Shown here: positions 1 to 5,940 of the stretch, piece after piece
Layout: every line of letters starts with the position of its first letter
Numbering within the stretch: position 1 is the stretch's first letter
Assembly (NCBI GenBank): GCA_937877075.1
Contig: CALEGD010000127.1
Coordinates: forward strand, 1-17,679
DNA from: an uncultured Acholeplasmatales bacterium
GTDB lineage: Bacteria > Bacillota_I > Bacilli_A > ML615J-28 > CAG-698
Reading direction: 5' to 3'
Length of the DNA stretch: 17,679 nucleotides
Made by a program: the position numbers and the translations under genes
Notes under the pieces: generated by a model
The model's database searches: none
What the model saw: only the letters and a program-made list of their open reading frames with translations
Told to the model about the DNA's origin: nothing

Positions 1-741
1 AGGATTAACTCTCTCAAGGCAAAAAAAGAAGAAGTTATCAAAATGCTTGACCAAGAAGGAATAAAATACCAGGATACCATCCTCCCTTATGCTCTTAAAA
101 CATATGGACCGGTTCAAAAAACAAAATTGTTTTACCATGGGAAAATAACCATCCAGGACCTTTCCGCACAATTTGTTTCGGAAATTCTTTCCCCTTCTTC
201 CGAGGATCGGATTATTGACCTTTGTGCTGCTCCCGGTGGAAAAGCTGCTCATCTGGCCGCTTTAATGAAGAATAATGGTGAAATAATAGCTTGTGATATC
301 CATCCTCATAAACTAAAATTAATGGAAAATGGTTTTAAAATGCTCGGCATTACTAATATTAAAACACAACTTCTTGATGCAAGAAATGCCGGAGATATGT
401 TTTCTAAAGCTTCATTTGATAAGGTTTTAGCCGATGTGCCTTGTTCGGGGCTGGGAGTTATTTCCCATAAAGCCGATCTTAAATATCGTTTGGATAATGA
501 AGTTTTAAAAGGGCTCGTTTTACTCCAAAAAGAAATTTTAGAGGCAAGTTGGAGCCTTTTAAAGCCGGGCGGGTTTTATCTGTATTCCACTTGCACTTTA
601 AATAAAGAAGAAAACGAAGAACAGATTGCTGCTTTTTTAGAAAGGCATTCCGATGCCGTTAAGGTAGAGGAGAAGAAGATTCTTCCTTATATGTATCAAA
701 GTGATGGTTTTTATATTTGTAAATTAAGGAGAATAATTTGA
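1..741 (+). CDS. rsmB: 16S rRNA m5C967 methyltransferase RsmB (5' partial)
   Basis: C-terminal 246 residues of the SAM-dependent enzyme that methylates C5 of cytosine 967 of 16S rRNA. The frame is open from base 1 and the first residues (RINSLKAKKEEV) already match the family, so the gene begins upstream; the ATG at 43 is internal. The SAM-binding motif DLCAAPGGK is at 217-243. The two catalytic cysteines of RNA m5C methyltransferases are both visible: the PC motif in DVPCSG (Cys at 442-444) and the TC motif in STCT (Cys at 592-594). The usual NusB-like RNA-binding domain would lie before the window. The TGA stop overlaps the TTG start of rlmN by 4 nt, so the two are probably translationally coupled. 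It is the first gene seen of the rsmB-rlmN-rsgA-rpe-thiN operon, in the B. subtilis order (yloM, yloN, ...). Confidence 0.95.
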   Translation, partial: RINSLKAKKEEVIKMLDQEGIKYQDTILPYALKTYGPVQKTKLFYHGKITIQDLSAQFVSEILSPSSEDRIIDLCAAPGGKAAHLAALMKNNGEIIACDIHPHKLKLMENGFKMLGITNIKTQLLDARNAGDMFSKASFDKVLADVPCSGLGVISHKADLKYRLDNEVLKGLVLLQKEILEASWSLLKPGGFYLYSTCTLNKEENEEQIAAFLERHSDAVKVEEKKILPYMYQSDGFYICKLRRII

Positions 742-1766
742 AAGATAATATCTATAATTATTCAAGAACAAGTTTTGAAGATTATTTTCTAAATATCGGC
801 AGCCCTAAATTTCGGGCAACGCAGTTATTTGAGGCATTATATAAACAAAGAATTAGAGAGTTTTCGGAAATAACTAATTTTAAAAAGGAATTTCGGATTA
901 AACTTGAAGAAAATTATTATTTCGGTGATTTAGAAATTGAGAAAGAACAAATATCCGAGGACGGAACCCGAAAATATCTTTTCCGGTTGGAAGACGGAAT
1001 ATTAATCGAAACCGTACTTATGAAACATAATTATGGTTATTCCGTTTGTGTTACCACTCAAGCCGGATGTAATATGGGTTGTGCTTTTTGTGCTAGCGGA
1101 CTGATAAAAAAGAAGAGGAATCTATCAACCGCCGAAATCGTCCTTCAGGTTTTAAAAATAGACAATTCACTTCGAAAAGAAGGAAATCGGGTCAGCCATG
1201 TTGTCGTGATGGGTATCGGCGAACCTTTCGATAATTATGAGAATGTAATCGAGTTTATCAAGGTAATTAATGATGATAAGGGTTTGGAAATCGGAAGCCG
1301 TCATATTACAATCTCAACCTGCGGTATAGTTCCGAAAATTTATCAGTTTAGCGAACTTCCGCTTCAGATAAATCTGGCGGTATCGCTTCATTTTCCTAAT
1401 GATGAAATGCGATCTCGTTATATGAAGATTAATAAAAAATATTCATTGGCAGAACTTTTTAAAGCTTTGCGTTATTATTATCAAAAAACAAATCGGCGTA
1501 TTACCTTTGAATATATTCTTTTAGCCGGAATTAATGACAGCTTGGAAAATGCAAAAGAACTTGTAGAACTTGTAAGAGGAATGAATGCTTATATAAATCT
1601 GATTCCCTACAATGAAACTGGACTTTTTAAACGTAGTGATGAGAAGACTCGACGAGCCTTTTTTGATTATTTAATGAAAAACGGCATCAATGCCATTATG
1701 AGAAAGGAACAAGGGCATGATATCGATGCCGCATGTGGACAATTAAGGTTGAAGGAGATGCAATGA
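738..1766 (+). CDS. rlmN: 23S rRNA/tRNA adenine C2-methyltransferase RlmN
   Basis: Radical-SAM enzyme that methylates C2 of A2503 in 23S rRNA and A37 in some tRNAs. The 342-aa length is normal. The [4Fe-4S] motif CX3CX2C is C111, C115, C118 (CNMGCAFC). C104, seven residues before it, corresponds to the cysteine that resolves the protein-RNA adduct. C333 in AACGQLR is the methyl-carrying cysteine. I chose the TTG start at 738 because an AGGAG at 727-731 lies 6 nt upstream and the codon overlaps the rsmB stop; no better ATG precedes the conserved N-terminus. Its stop overlaps the rsgA start. In B. subtilis prpC and prkC follow this gene; here rsgA follows directly. Confidence 0.96.
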   Translation: MKDNIYNYSRTSFEDYFLNIGSPKFRATQLFEALYKQRIREFSEITNFKKEFRIKLEENYYFGDLEIEKEQISEDGTRKYLFRLEDGILIETVLMKHNYGYSVCVTTQAGCNMGCAFCASGLIKKKRNLSTAEIVLQVLKIDNSLRKEGNRVSHVVVMGIGEPFDNYENVIEFIKVINDDKGLEIGSRHITISTCGIVPKIYQFSELPLQINLAVSLHFPNDEMRSRYMKINKKYSLAELFKALRYYYQKTNRRITFEYILLAGINDSLENAKELVELVRGMNAYINLIPYNETGLFKRSDEKTRRAFFDYLMKNGINAIMRKEQGHDIDAACGQLRLKEMQ

Positions 1767-2629
1767 AAAGTGGTTTAATTATAAAATCAATTAGCGGTGA
1801 TTATAAAGTTATAACTGAAAATAACGAGGAGTTTGTATGTAAACCTCGTGGACTTTTTCGTCATATGGAGGAAACTCCGAAGGTTGGCGATTTAGTCGAT
1901 TTTGACGAGAAAACAAAGATTATTTTAAAAATTCATCCTCGGAAAAACGAACTTTACCGTCCGATTATTGCCAATTTAGATAAGGTTTTTTTAACTTTTT
2001 CGGTAAAAGAACCAGATTTAAACCTCAATCTTCTCGACCGTTTATTATCAATTGTAGAATACAATGATATAAACATTGTCATTGTCTTTACAAAACTTGA
2101 TTTACTTGATGATAAAACCGAATTTGAGAAAATACTTTATTATTATAAAAGTCTAGGTTATACCATCTATACCAGTGGTTTTGGTCTTCCTTACGAAGAA
2201 ATTATGGATGAAGTAAATGATAATATTTGTTGCTTTGCCGGTCAAAGCGGTGTCGGAAAAAGCACACTTCTTAATTTTTTCGACCACACTTTGAATTTAA
2301 AGACCGCAGAGATATCCGAAGCTTTGGGACGTGGGAAGCATACCACCAGACATACCGAATTACTTAGAGTCGGAACCGGCTGGGTAGCCGATACACCCGG
2401 CTTTGGAAATGTTGATTTTCCTTTTGAGGATTTGCTAACCCTTTCTCATACTTTTACCGAATTCTTTAAAAATAGTGATCAATGTAAATACCGGCTCTGC
2501 CTTCATCTTGATGAACCCGACTGTGAGATAAAACGGCTTTTCGAGTCAGGCGGCATTATTGGAAGCCGCTATCAAAATTATCAACAATTTGCCGGAGAAT
2601 TGAAAGAAAAACAAAAATATAAATACTAG
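1763..2629 (+). CDS. rsgA: Ribosome small-subunit assembly GTPase RsgA
   Basis: Circularly permuted GTPase that checks late maturation of the 30S subunit (YloQ/CpgA in B. subtilis). An N-terminal OB-fold region is followed by GTPase motifs in permuted order: G4 as FTKLDL, then G1 GQSGVGKST at about residues 160-168, then G3 DTPG at 210-213. A C-terminal zinc-binding knuckle (CKYRLCLHLDEPDC, pattern C-x4-C-x-H-x5-C) closes the protein. The reading frame is open back to 1733, but I place the start at ATG 1763: AAGGAG at 1752-1757 is correctly spaced, and the ATGA overlap with the rlmN stop matches the operon style. This gives 288 aa. G4 reads TKxD rather than NKxD, which is common in this family. 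Confidence 0.95.
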   Translation: MKSGLIIKSISGDYKVITENNEEFVCKPRGLFRHMEETPKVGDLVDFDEKTKIILKIHPRKNELYRPIIANLDKVFLTFSVKEPDLNLNLLDRLLSIVEYNDINIVIVFTKLDLLDDKTEFEKILYYYKSLGYTIYTSGFGLPYEEIMDEVNDNICCFAGQSGVGKSTLLNFFDHTLNLKTAEISEALGRGKHTTRHTELLRVGTGWVADTPGFGNVDFPFEDLLTLSHTFTEFFKNSDQCKYRLCLHLDEPDCEIKRLFESGGIIGSRYQNYQQFAGELKEKQKYKY

Positions 2630-2637
2630 GAGGTCAT

Positions 2638-3282
2638 ATGATAGTCGCACCATCTATCTTATCGGCAGACTTTTCCCGTTTGCTTGAAGAAGTAAAAGAA
2701 GTTGAAAAATACGGAGCTCAGTTCCTTCATATTGATGTTATGGACGGTCATTTTGTTCCTAATATAACCATGGGACCAATGATTTATGAGAAATTGAAAC
2801 CTCAGGTTAAAATGACTTTCGATGTTCATTTAATGATCAGCGATCCACACTTCTACGCAAAAGAGTTTGTAAGAGCAGGGGCGGATTATCTGACTTTCCA
2901 TTATGAAGCAGTAAATAATCCGGGTGAGATGATAACTTATCTACAAAGTCTTAAAGTTAAGATAGGGATTTCTGTCAAACCCGGCACCGATATAAAGGTA
3001 CTTGAAAAATATTTGCCGGACTTGGATTTAGTTTTGGTGATGTCTGTAGAACCGGGATTTGGCGGACAAAGTTTTCAAACACAAGCGCTTGAGAAAATTG
3101 CCTATTTACAAAATAAAAAACAAAACTTTGGTTATCGTTATTTAATTGAAGTTGACGGTGGCATTAATGAGGGTACTGCAGGATTATGTAAAGAGGCCGG
3201 TGCTGAAGTGCTAGTTGCTGGAACCTATATTTTTAAAGCCTCGAACCGAAAAGCGGTAATCCAAGGCCTTTTAGATTTATGA
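2638..3282 (+). CDS. rpe: Ribulose-phosphate 3-epimerase
   Basis: Interconverts ribulose 5-phosphate and xylulose 5-phosphate in the pentose phosphate pathway. The (beta/alpha)8 barrel motifs are complete. S6 lies in APSILSADF. Metal ligands H31 and D33 are in HIDVMDGHF, H64 is in DVHLMI, and the general-acid D173 is in VDGGIN. The phosphate-binding loop is the MSVEPGFGGQSF segment. The length of 214 aa is typical. A full AGGAGG at 2628-2633 overlaps the rsgA stop and sits 4 nt before the ATG. The TGA stop overlaps the thiN start by 4 nt. The rsgA-rpe-thiN arrangement is the same as in B. subtilis. Confidence 0.97.
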   Translation: MIVAPSILSADFSRLLEEVKEVEKYGAQFLHIDVMDGHFVPNITMGPMIYEKLKPQVKMTFDVHLMISDPHFYAKEFVRAGADYLTFHYEAVNNPGEMITYLQSLKVKIGISVKPGTDIKVLEKYLPDLDLVLVMSVEPGFGGQSFQTQALEKIAYLQNKKQNFGYRYLIEVDGGINEGTAGLCKEAGAEVLVAGTYIFKASNRKAVIQGLLDL

Positions 3283-3881
3283 TTGCGAAAATGGTTTGTG
3301 CGGGATCAGACTGCTTTAAAGAATTATATGAGCATGATGATGACGAGTTCTTAGTCGGTGTTGACGGCGGAGCCCTAAGTATTATCGCATCGGGATATCG
3401 TCCCCAATTTGCCTTAGGGGACTTTGATTCGGGCAATTTGGCTGAAATAGCTTCATATTGCGATCTGATTAAAATTTATCCTTCCCGAAAAGATTATGGC
3501 GATTTGGAACTTGCGGTGATGGAAATTTCAAAATTTAACCCCGAAAAAATATTTATCTATAATGCCACCGGTGATCGTCTTGACCATTTTCTCGCAACAG
3601 TTAATGTTTTAGTAAAATATCCAAAATTAAATATTGAAATTCTTGACTGTAGAAACTCCATTAAACTGCTAGTAAAAGATGCCTTGATATCAAAAACAAA
3701 TTACAAATATCTTTCTCTCTTTGCTTTAGAGGATGAGACAATAATATCTTTAAAGGGTTTTAAATATAATCTTGAGAATTATCATCTTGCTCGTTTTGAT
3801 AACCTTTGCCTCAGTAATGAAACAGATTGTGACGGCAAAATAAGCACCAACAAAAAACTCTTGCTGGTGCAGACATTATAG
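3279..3881 (+). CDS. thiN: Thiamine pyrophosphokinase ThiN/YloS
   Basis: Transfers pyrophosphate from ATP to thiamine, giving thiamine diphosphate. N-terminal catalytic motifs are VDGGA (about 28-32) and the metal-binding GDFDS (47-51). A KDYGDLELAV segment follows, where the family usually has KDxTDxELA, and then GDRLDHFLA. The C-terminal thiamine-binding part has the expected LKGFKYNL, a SNE turn and a final hydrophobic strand. It is 200 aa, slightly under the usual 210-215. The ATG overlaps the rpe stop (ATGA). The last coding bases form an imperfect hairpin (GCACCA 3844-3849 with TGGTGC 3865-3870) without a T-run, so it is not a terminator. Position between rpe and spoVM supports the assignment. 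Confidence 0.92.
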   Translation: MIAKMVCAGSDCFKELYEHDDDEFLVGVDGGALSIIASGYRPQFALGDFDSGNLAEIASYCDLIKIYPSRKDYGDLELAVMEISKFNPEKIFIYNATGDRLDHFLATVNVLVKYPKLNIEILDCRNSIKLLVKDALISKTNYKYLSLFALEDETIISLKGFKYNLENYHLARFDNLCLSNETDCDGKISTNKKLLLVQTL

Positions 3882-3909
3882 TCTAAATTCTCCTTAGTTT
3901 TCATATACT
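3881..3909 (+). promoter_or_regulatory. Candidate sigma-E-type promoter for spoVM
   Basis: GTCTAAAT at 3881-3888, a 13-nt spacer, then CATATACT at 3902-3909. The -10 element matches 7 of 8 positions of the sporulation sigma-E consensus CATACANT; the -35 is a partial match to GTCATATT. The spacing is right and it lies 22 nt before the spoVM start. spoVM in B. subtilis is expressed in the mother cell from such a promoter. AT-rich DNA gives chance matches, so this is tentative. Confidence 0.3.
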
Positions 3910-3930
3910 TAAATAGAATTGAGGGATGAT

Positions 3931-4029
3931 ATGAGATTTTATGTGATCAAACTGCCGAAGTTTTTAGCATTTATCATCAGTAAAATATTGTGGCTCTTCC
4001 GTGGTGGGAAAGAAAAAAAGGCTTATTAA
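3931..4029 (+). CDS. spoVM: SpoVM-like amphipathic membrane-curvature peptide
   Basis: A 32-residue ORF beginning MRFYVIKLPKFLAF. From memory, B. subtilis SpoVM is 26 aa and begins MKFYTIKLPKFLGG; aligned without gaps, 14 of 26 positions are identical, including the I-K-L-P-K-F-L block and the helix-breaking proline at position 9. SpoVM is an amphipathic helix that recognises the convex outer forespore membrane, anchors the coat scaffold SpoIVA and is also an FtsH substrate. The residues after P9 (FLAFIISKILWLFR) would form the membrane-lying helix. GAGGG at 3921-3925 is a suitable RBS. Position between thiN and minus-strand rpmB is exactly that of B. subtilis spoVM. Odd points are a six-residue basic tail (GGKEKKAY end) and a 3' end that overlaps the rpmB terminator. 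Homology is strong for so short a peptide; sporulation itself is inferred. Confidence 0.85.
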   Translation: MRFYVIKLPKFLAFIISKILWLFRGGKEKKAY

Positions 4030-4036
4030 GCCTTTT
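4012..4036 (-). terminator. Intrinsic terminator of rpmB
   Basis: On the minus strand, AAAAGGCTT (4036 to 4028) pairs with AAGCCTTTT (4024 to 4016) and is followed by a run of T (complement of the A-tract 4013-4019). On the plus strand the same hairpin has no T-run after it, so it serves rpmB. It overlaps the last codons and the stop of spoVM. Confidence 0.8.
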
Positions 4037-4041
4037 GCATG

Positions 4042-4074
4042 ACAAACCTGTTTTAAAAATGGGTTTGTTTTTTT
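4042..4074 (+). terminator. Intrinsic terminator of the rsmB-spoVM operon
   Basis: ACAAACC at 4042-4048 pairs with GGTTTGT at 4062-4068, followed directly by a run of seven T (4068-4074). It is in the right place to stop transcription from rsmB-spoVM before it runs antisense into rpmB. Confidence 0.75.
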
Positions 4075-4091
4075 ATTTAGGAATGCTTTTA

Positions 4092-4283
4092 CTAAGCTCT
4101 CTTAACAAGACCCGATCTCATTGCACGAGTAGAAACATAAACACGTCTTACTCTTCCGTTTTCATCAACAATTCTTACTTTATGTAGATTTGCTTTCCAT
4201 TTTCTTCTAGTTGCGCTTAATGAGTGGGGACGATTATTGCCGGATGCGGTTCCTAAACCGGTTATATAACATTTACGAGCCAT
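4092..4283 (-). CDS. rpmB: 50S ribosomal protein L28
   Basis: 63-aa protein of the large ribosomal subunit, read from 4283 down to 4092. It starts MARKCYITG and carries the family core SGNNRPHSLSATRRKWKANL, then VRRVYVSTRAMRSG, matching bacterial L28 end to end. Length is typical (61-64 aa for Bacilli). Of the zinc-ribbon type cysteines only C5 is present, so this is the zinc-free form. AAGGAGG lies 6 nt before the ATG on the minus strand. It has its own promoter (4316-4344) and terminator (4012-4036), so it is monocistronic. The divergent orientation relative to spoVM and to fakA is the same as in B. subtilis. Confidence 0.97.
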   Translation of the reverse strand: MARKCYITGLGTASGNNRPHSLSATRRKWKANLHKVRIVDENGRVRRVYVSTRAMRSGLVKRA

Positions 4284-4315
4284 TCTATCCTCCTTATAAC
4301 TTTACAATATTTTTT

Positions 4316-4344
4316 ATTATATCATATCTTTAGGATTATTGCAA
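4316..4344 (-). promoter_or_regulatory. Sigma-A promoter of rpmB
   Basis: Read on the minus strand: -35 TTGCAA (4344-4339), exactly 17 nt, -10 TATAAT (4321-4316), preceded by TGA so that it is also an extended -10 (TGnTATAAT). It is 33 nt upstream of the rpmB ATG, with a short leader carrying AAGGAGG. Confidence 0.85.
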
Positions 4345-4550
4345 GAAATTTTTAAGGTTTATCGAAGCGGGTGTCTTGTGTTGAAAAAAACACCGATGAA
4401 TTTGTTTTATATATTAGAATAAGTAAAAATTATAAAATATATCTGATTTTGAAAATCAAAAAAGTAAAAAATATTTATCGATATTAATAGAATTTCATCA
4501 TAATTTAAATATTAAATTCACATAATGGAAAAACTTAATTCTTTTTCATA
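4345..4550. other. AT-rich intergenic stretch without a gene
   Basis: Part of the 562-nt gap between rpmB and the first transporter gene. I see no ORF with an RBS. The only structure is an AT-rich palindrome, TGATTTT-G-AAAATCA at 4444-4458, with no T-run on either strand, and a weak GGTGT/ACACC pairing around 4370-4393. The rest of the gap holds the two promoter modules annotated separately. Confidence 0.5.
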
Positions 4551-4579
4551 TTGACACATACCTGAACTTGTGATAAAAT
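4551..4579 (+). promoter_or_regulatory. Promoter P1 of the ABC transporter cluster
   Basis: -35 TTGACA (4551-4556), 17-nt spacer, -10 TAAAAT (4574-4579) preceded by TGA (extended -10). The spacer carries CACA (4555-4558) and TGTG (4569-4572) arms 10 nt apart, placed where a repressor would block RNA polymerase. Transcript start would be near 4586, giving a leader of about 260 nt. Confidence 0.75.
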
Positions 4580-4619
4580 AAAATTAATAAATAACGAATA
4601 CAGGCCGTAAATACGGACA
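4551..4619 (+). repeat. Promoter-leader module, copy A
   Basis: First of two direct copies, aligned without gaps to 4685-4753 with 56 of 69 identical bases and exactly 134 bp apart. Each holds a promoter (TTGACA, 17 nt, TAAAAT), a CACA-N10-TGTG dyad inside the spacer, and a leader ending in a CGTA-AA-TACG palindrome followed by GGACA. In this copy the palindrome is longer: CCGTA-AA-TACGG at 4605-4616. Confidence 0.85.
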
Positions 4620-4684
4620 AGGCATATTAAAGTTTTAAATAATGTGGATTTTATAATCTTTTTATAATTATAATAATTCAATCA

Positions 4685-4713
4685 TTGACACATATCTAGA
4701 AGTGTGATAAAAT
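4685..4713 (+). promoter_or_regulatory. Promoter P2 of the ABC transporter cluster
   Basis: -35 TTGACA (4685-4690), 17-nt spacer, -10 TAAAAT (4708-4713) preceded by TGA. The CACA (4689-4692) and TGTG (4703-4706) arms recur; here the interior TCTAGA makes the dyad more symmetric (7 of 9 pairs). A transcript from P2 starts near 4720, about 126 nt before the first gene. Confidence 0.75.
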
Positions 4714-4753
4714 AAAACCAAGAAATAACAAATGCGGTGCGTAAATACGGACA
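4685..4753 (+). repeat. Promoter-leader module, copy B
   Basis: Second copy of the module at 4551-4619. The promoter hexamers, the CACA/TGTG arms and the CGTAAATACGGACA end are all conserved. Differences concentrate in the spacer middle and early leader. The segment just before it (4650-4684) is a run of A/T that could act as an UP element. Confidence 0.85.
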
Positions 4754-4764
4754 TTACAATATAA

Positions 4765-4788
4765 TTGCTAATTTTTTAGCAAATTTTT
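4765..4788 (+). terminator. Weak terminator/attenuator-like hairpin in the leader
   Basis: TTGCTAA (4765-4771), a TTTT loop, TTAGCAA (4776-4782), then A and five T. The stem is only 7 bp and mostly A-T, so termination would be partial at best. It lies between both promoters and the first gene, where attenuation would act. Confidence 0.4.
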
Positions 4789-4800
4789 ATTACATTTTAG

Positions 4801-4814
4801 TGAAAGCCTTTACA
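4801..4814 (+). promoter_or_regulatory. cre-like operator upstream of ATPase 1
   Basis: TGAAAGCCTTTACA differs from the catabolite-responsive consensus TGWAARCGNTWNCW at one position, but that position is the central G. It lies about 90 nt downstream of the P2 -10 box, a roadblock position. CcpA or another LacI-family regulator would be the expected partner; none is in the window. Confidence 0.3.
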
Positions 4815-4845
4815 CACTTATCATTTTCTTGGGTTGAGGGAAGTT

Positions 4846-5931
4846 ATGGCGAAATTAAAATTAGAAAACATTAACAAGATCTATCCTAATGGTTTTCAGG
4901 CAGTTTATGACTTTAATTTGGAAATCAATGAAGGAGAATTTATTGTATTAGTAGGTCCATCTGGATGTGGTAAGTCTACAACATTAAGAATGATTGCCGG
5001 ACTTGAAGATATCTCAAGTGGAAATTTTTTTGCTAACAATCGTCTTGCCAATTCTTTAACTCCTAAAGAACGTGGTGTAGCGATGGTTTTTCAATCATAT
5101 GCGCTTTATCCTCATTTAAGCGTTTATGAAAATTTAGCTTTCGGACTTAATCTTCAAGCTCTAGATGAGGATTTAATTGAAGAGAAAGTATTTCATATTG
5201 CGGGAGTTTTAGGTTTATCAGAATATCTTGATCGAAAGCCGCGGGAATTATCCGGTGGCCAACGTCAAAGAGTAGCCGTAGGGCGTGCTATTATTAGAAA
5301 AGCGGACGTCTTTTTAATGGACGAACCACTTTCAAATCTTGATGCAAAACAACGAGTAACGATGCGTTCTGAAATTATAGATTTGCATCGAAAGGTTGGT
5401 TCAACGACAGTCTATGTAACTCATGACCAAGTAGAAGCAATGACGATGGCTGATCGTATCGTTGTTTTGAAAGATGGGTATATTCAGGCAGTTGGTACCC
5501 CTGAAGAATTGTACTTTAAACCTGTTAATGCTTTTGTTGCTGGTTTTATTGGTGAACCTCCGATGAATTTTATTGATTCTATTTTGGAAAGTAATGTAGT
5601 TAAATTTACAAAAGCTAATGTAATGTTGAATCTATTGGATGAATTTCCGATTCTGAAAGAACATTCTGAAATACTTTTCGGCTTTCGTCCGGAAGCTATT
5701 ACCATAGGTCATCTTCCTGGTGAGAAGATGCTCTATTTAGAAGCTGTCGTGGAATTGACCGAACTCTTAGGAGATACAGCTAATATATATGCTAATATAG
5801 GCGATCATAATATTATTTTAAAAGTTGAACCATATGATATTCCAAAAATTGGAAGCCGTTGTAAGTTCAGTGTTCCCTACGAGAGTATCTATCTTTTTGA
5901 TAAAATTACTGGTAGAACGCTTAATTTGTAA
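4846..5931 (+). CDS. Carbohydrate ABC transporter ATPase 1 (MsmX/UgpC type)
   Basis: 361-aa nucleotide-binding subunit of the CUT1/MalK-like class, which powers sugar and glycan importers from the cytoplasmic side. All ATPase motifs are intact: Walker A GPSGCGKST (37-45), Q-loop VFQSYALYPH, signature LSGGQRQR (from 135), Walker B with D159-E160 (FLMDEPLSNLDA), and H-loop H193 (VTHDQ). A C-terminal TOBE/MalK-type domain follows, with FGFRPEAI near 278. The frame extends back to a TTG at 4834, but ATG 4846 is preceded by GAGGGAAG and aligns with family N-termini. It heads the cluster. A second complete ATPase at 11872 aligns with it in identical register, which is unusual for one importer. MsmX-type subunits often serve several importers, so it may do so too. 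Confidence 0.93.
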   Translation: MAKLKLENINKIYPNGFQAVYDFNLEINEGEFIVLVGPSGCGKSTTLRMIAGLEDISSGNFFANNRLANSLTPKERGVAMVFQSYALYPHLSVYENLAFGLNLQALDEDLIEEKVFHIAGVLGLSEYLDRKPRELSGGQRQRVAVGRAIIRKADVFLMDEPLSNLDAKQRVTMRSEIIDLHRKVGSTTVYVTHDQVEAMTMADRIVVLKDGYIQAVGTPEELYFKPVNAFVAGFIGEPPMNFIDSILESNVVKFTKANVMLNLLDEFPILKEHSEILFGFRPEAITIGHLPGEKMLYLEAVVELTELLGDTANIYANIGDHNIILKVEPYDIPKIGSRCKFSVPYESIYLFDKITGRTLNL

Positions 5932-5940
5932 TGGTGTTCT

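Noticed and set aside
3233..3436. Minus-strand ORF across rpe/thiN
   Set aside because: It is the reverse of well-identified coding sequence; low-complexity composition and no RBS.
3844..3870. Hairpin at the thiN end as terminator
   Set aside because: No T-run, long loop and an internal mismatch; spoVM follows and true terminators lie after it.
3990..4187. 65-codon plus-strand ORF overlapping spoVM and rpmB
   Set aside because: It runs through two terminators and antisense to rpmB in another frame, and lacks an RBS; the real gene there is the shorter spoVM frame at 3931-4029.
4586..4845. Riboswitch in the transporter leader
   Set aside because: The leader has only short hairpins, and I could not match it to the purine, TPP, preQ1 or c-di-GMP classes from memory; promoter duplication explains the repeats better.
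5484..5705. Minus-strand ORF inside ATPase 1
   Set aside because: Antisense to a conserved ATPase, no RBS or recognisable domain.
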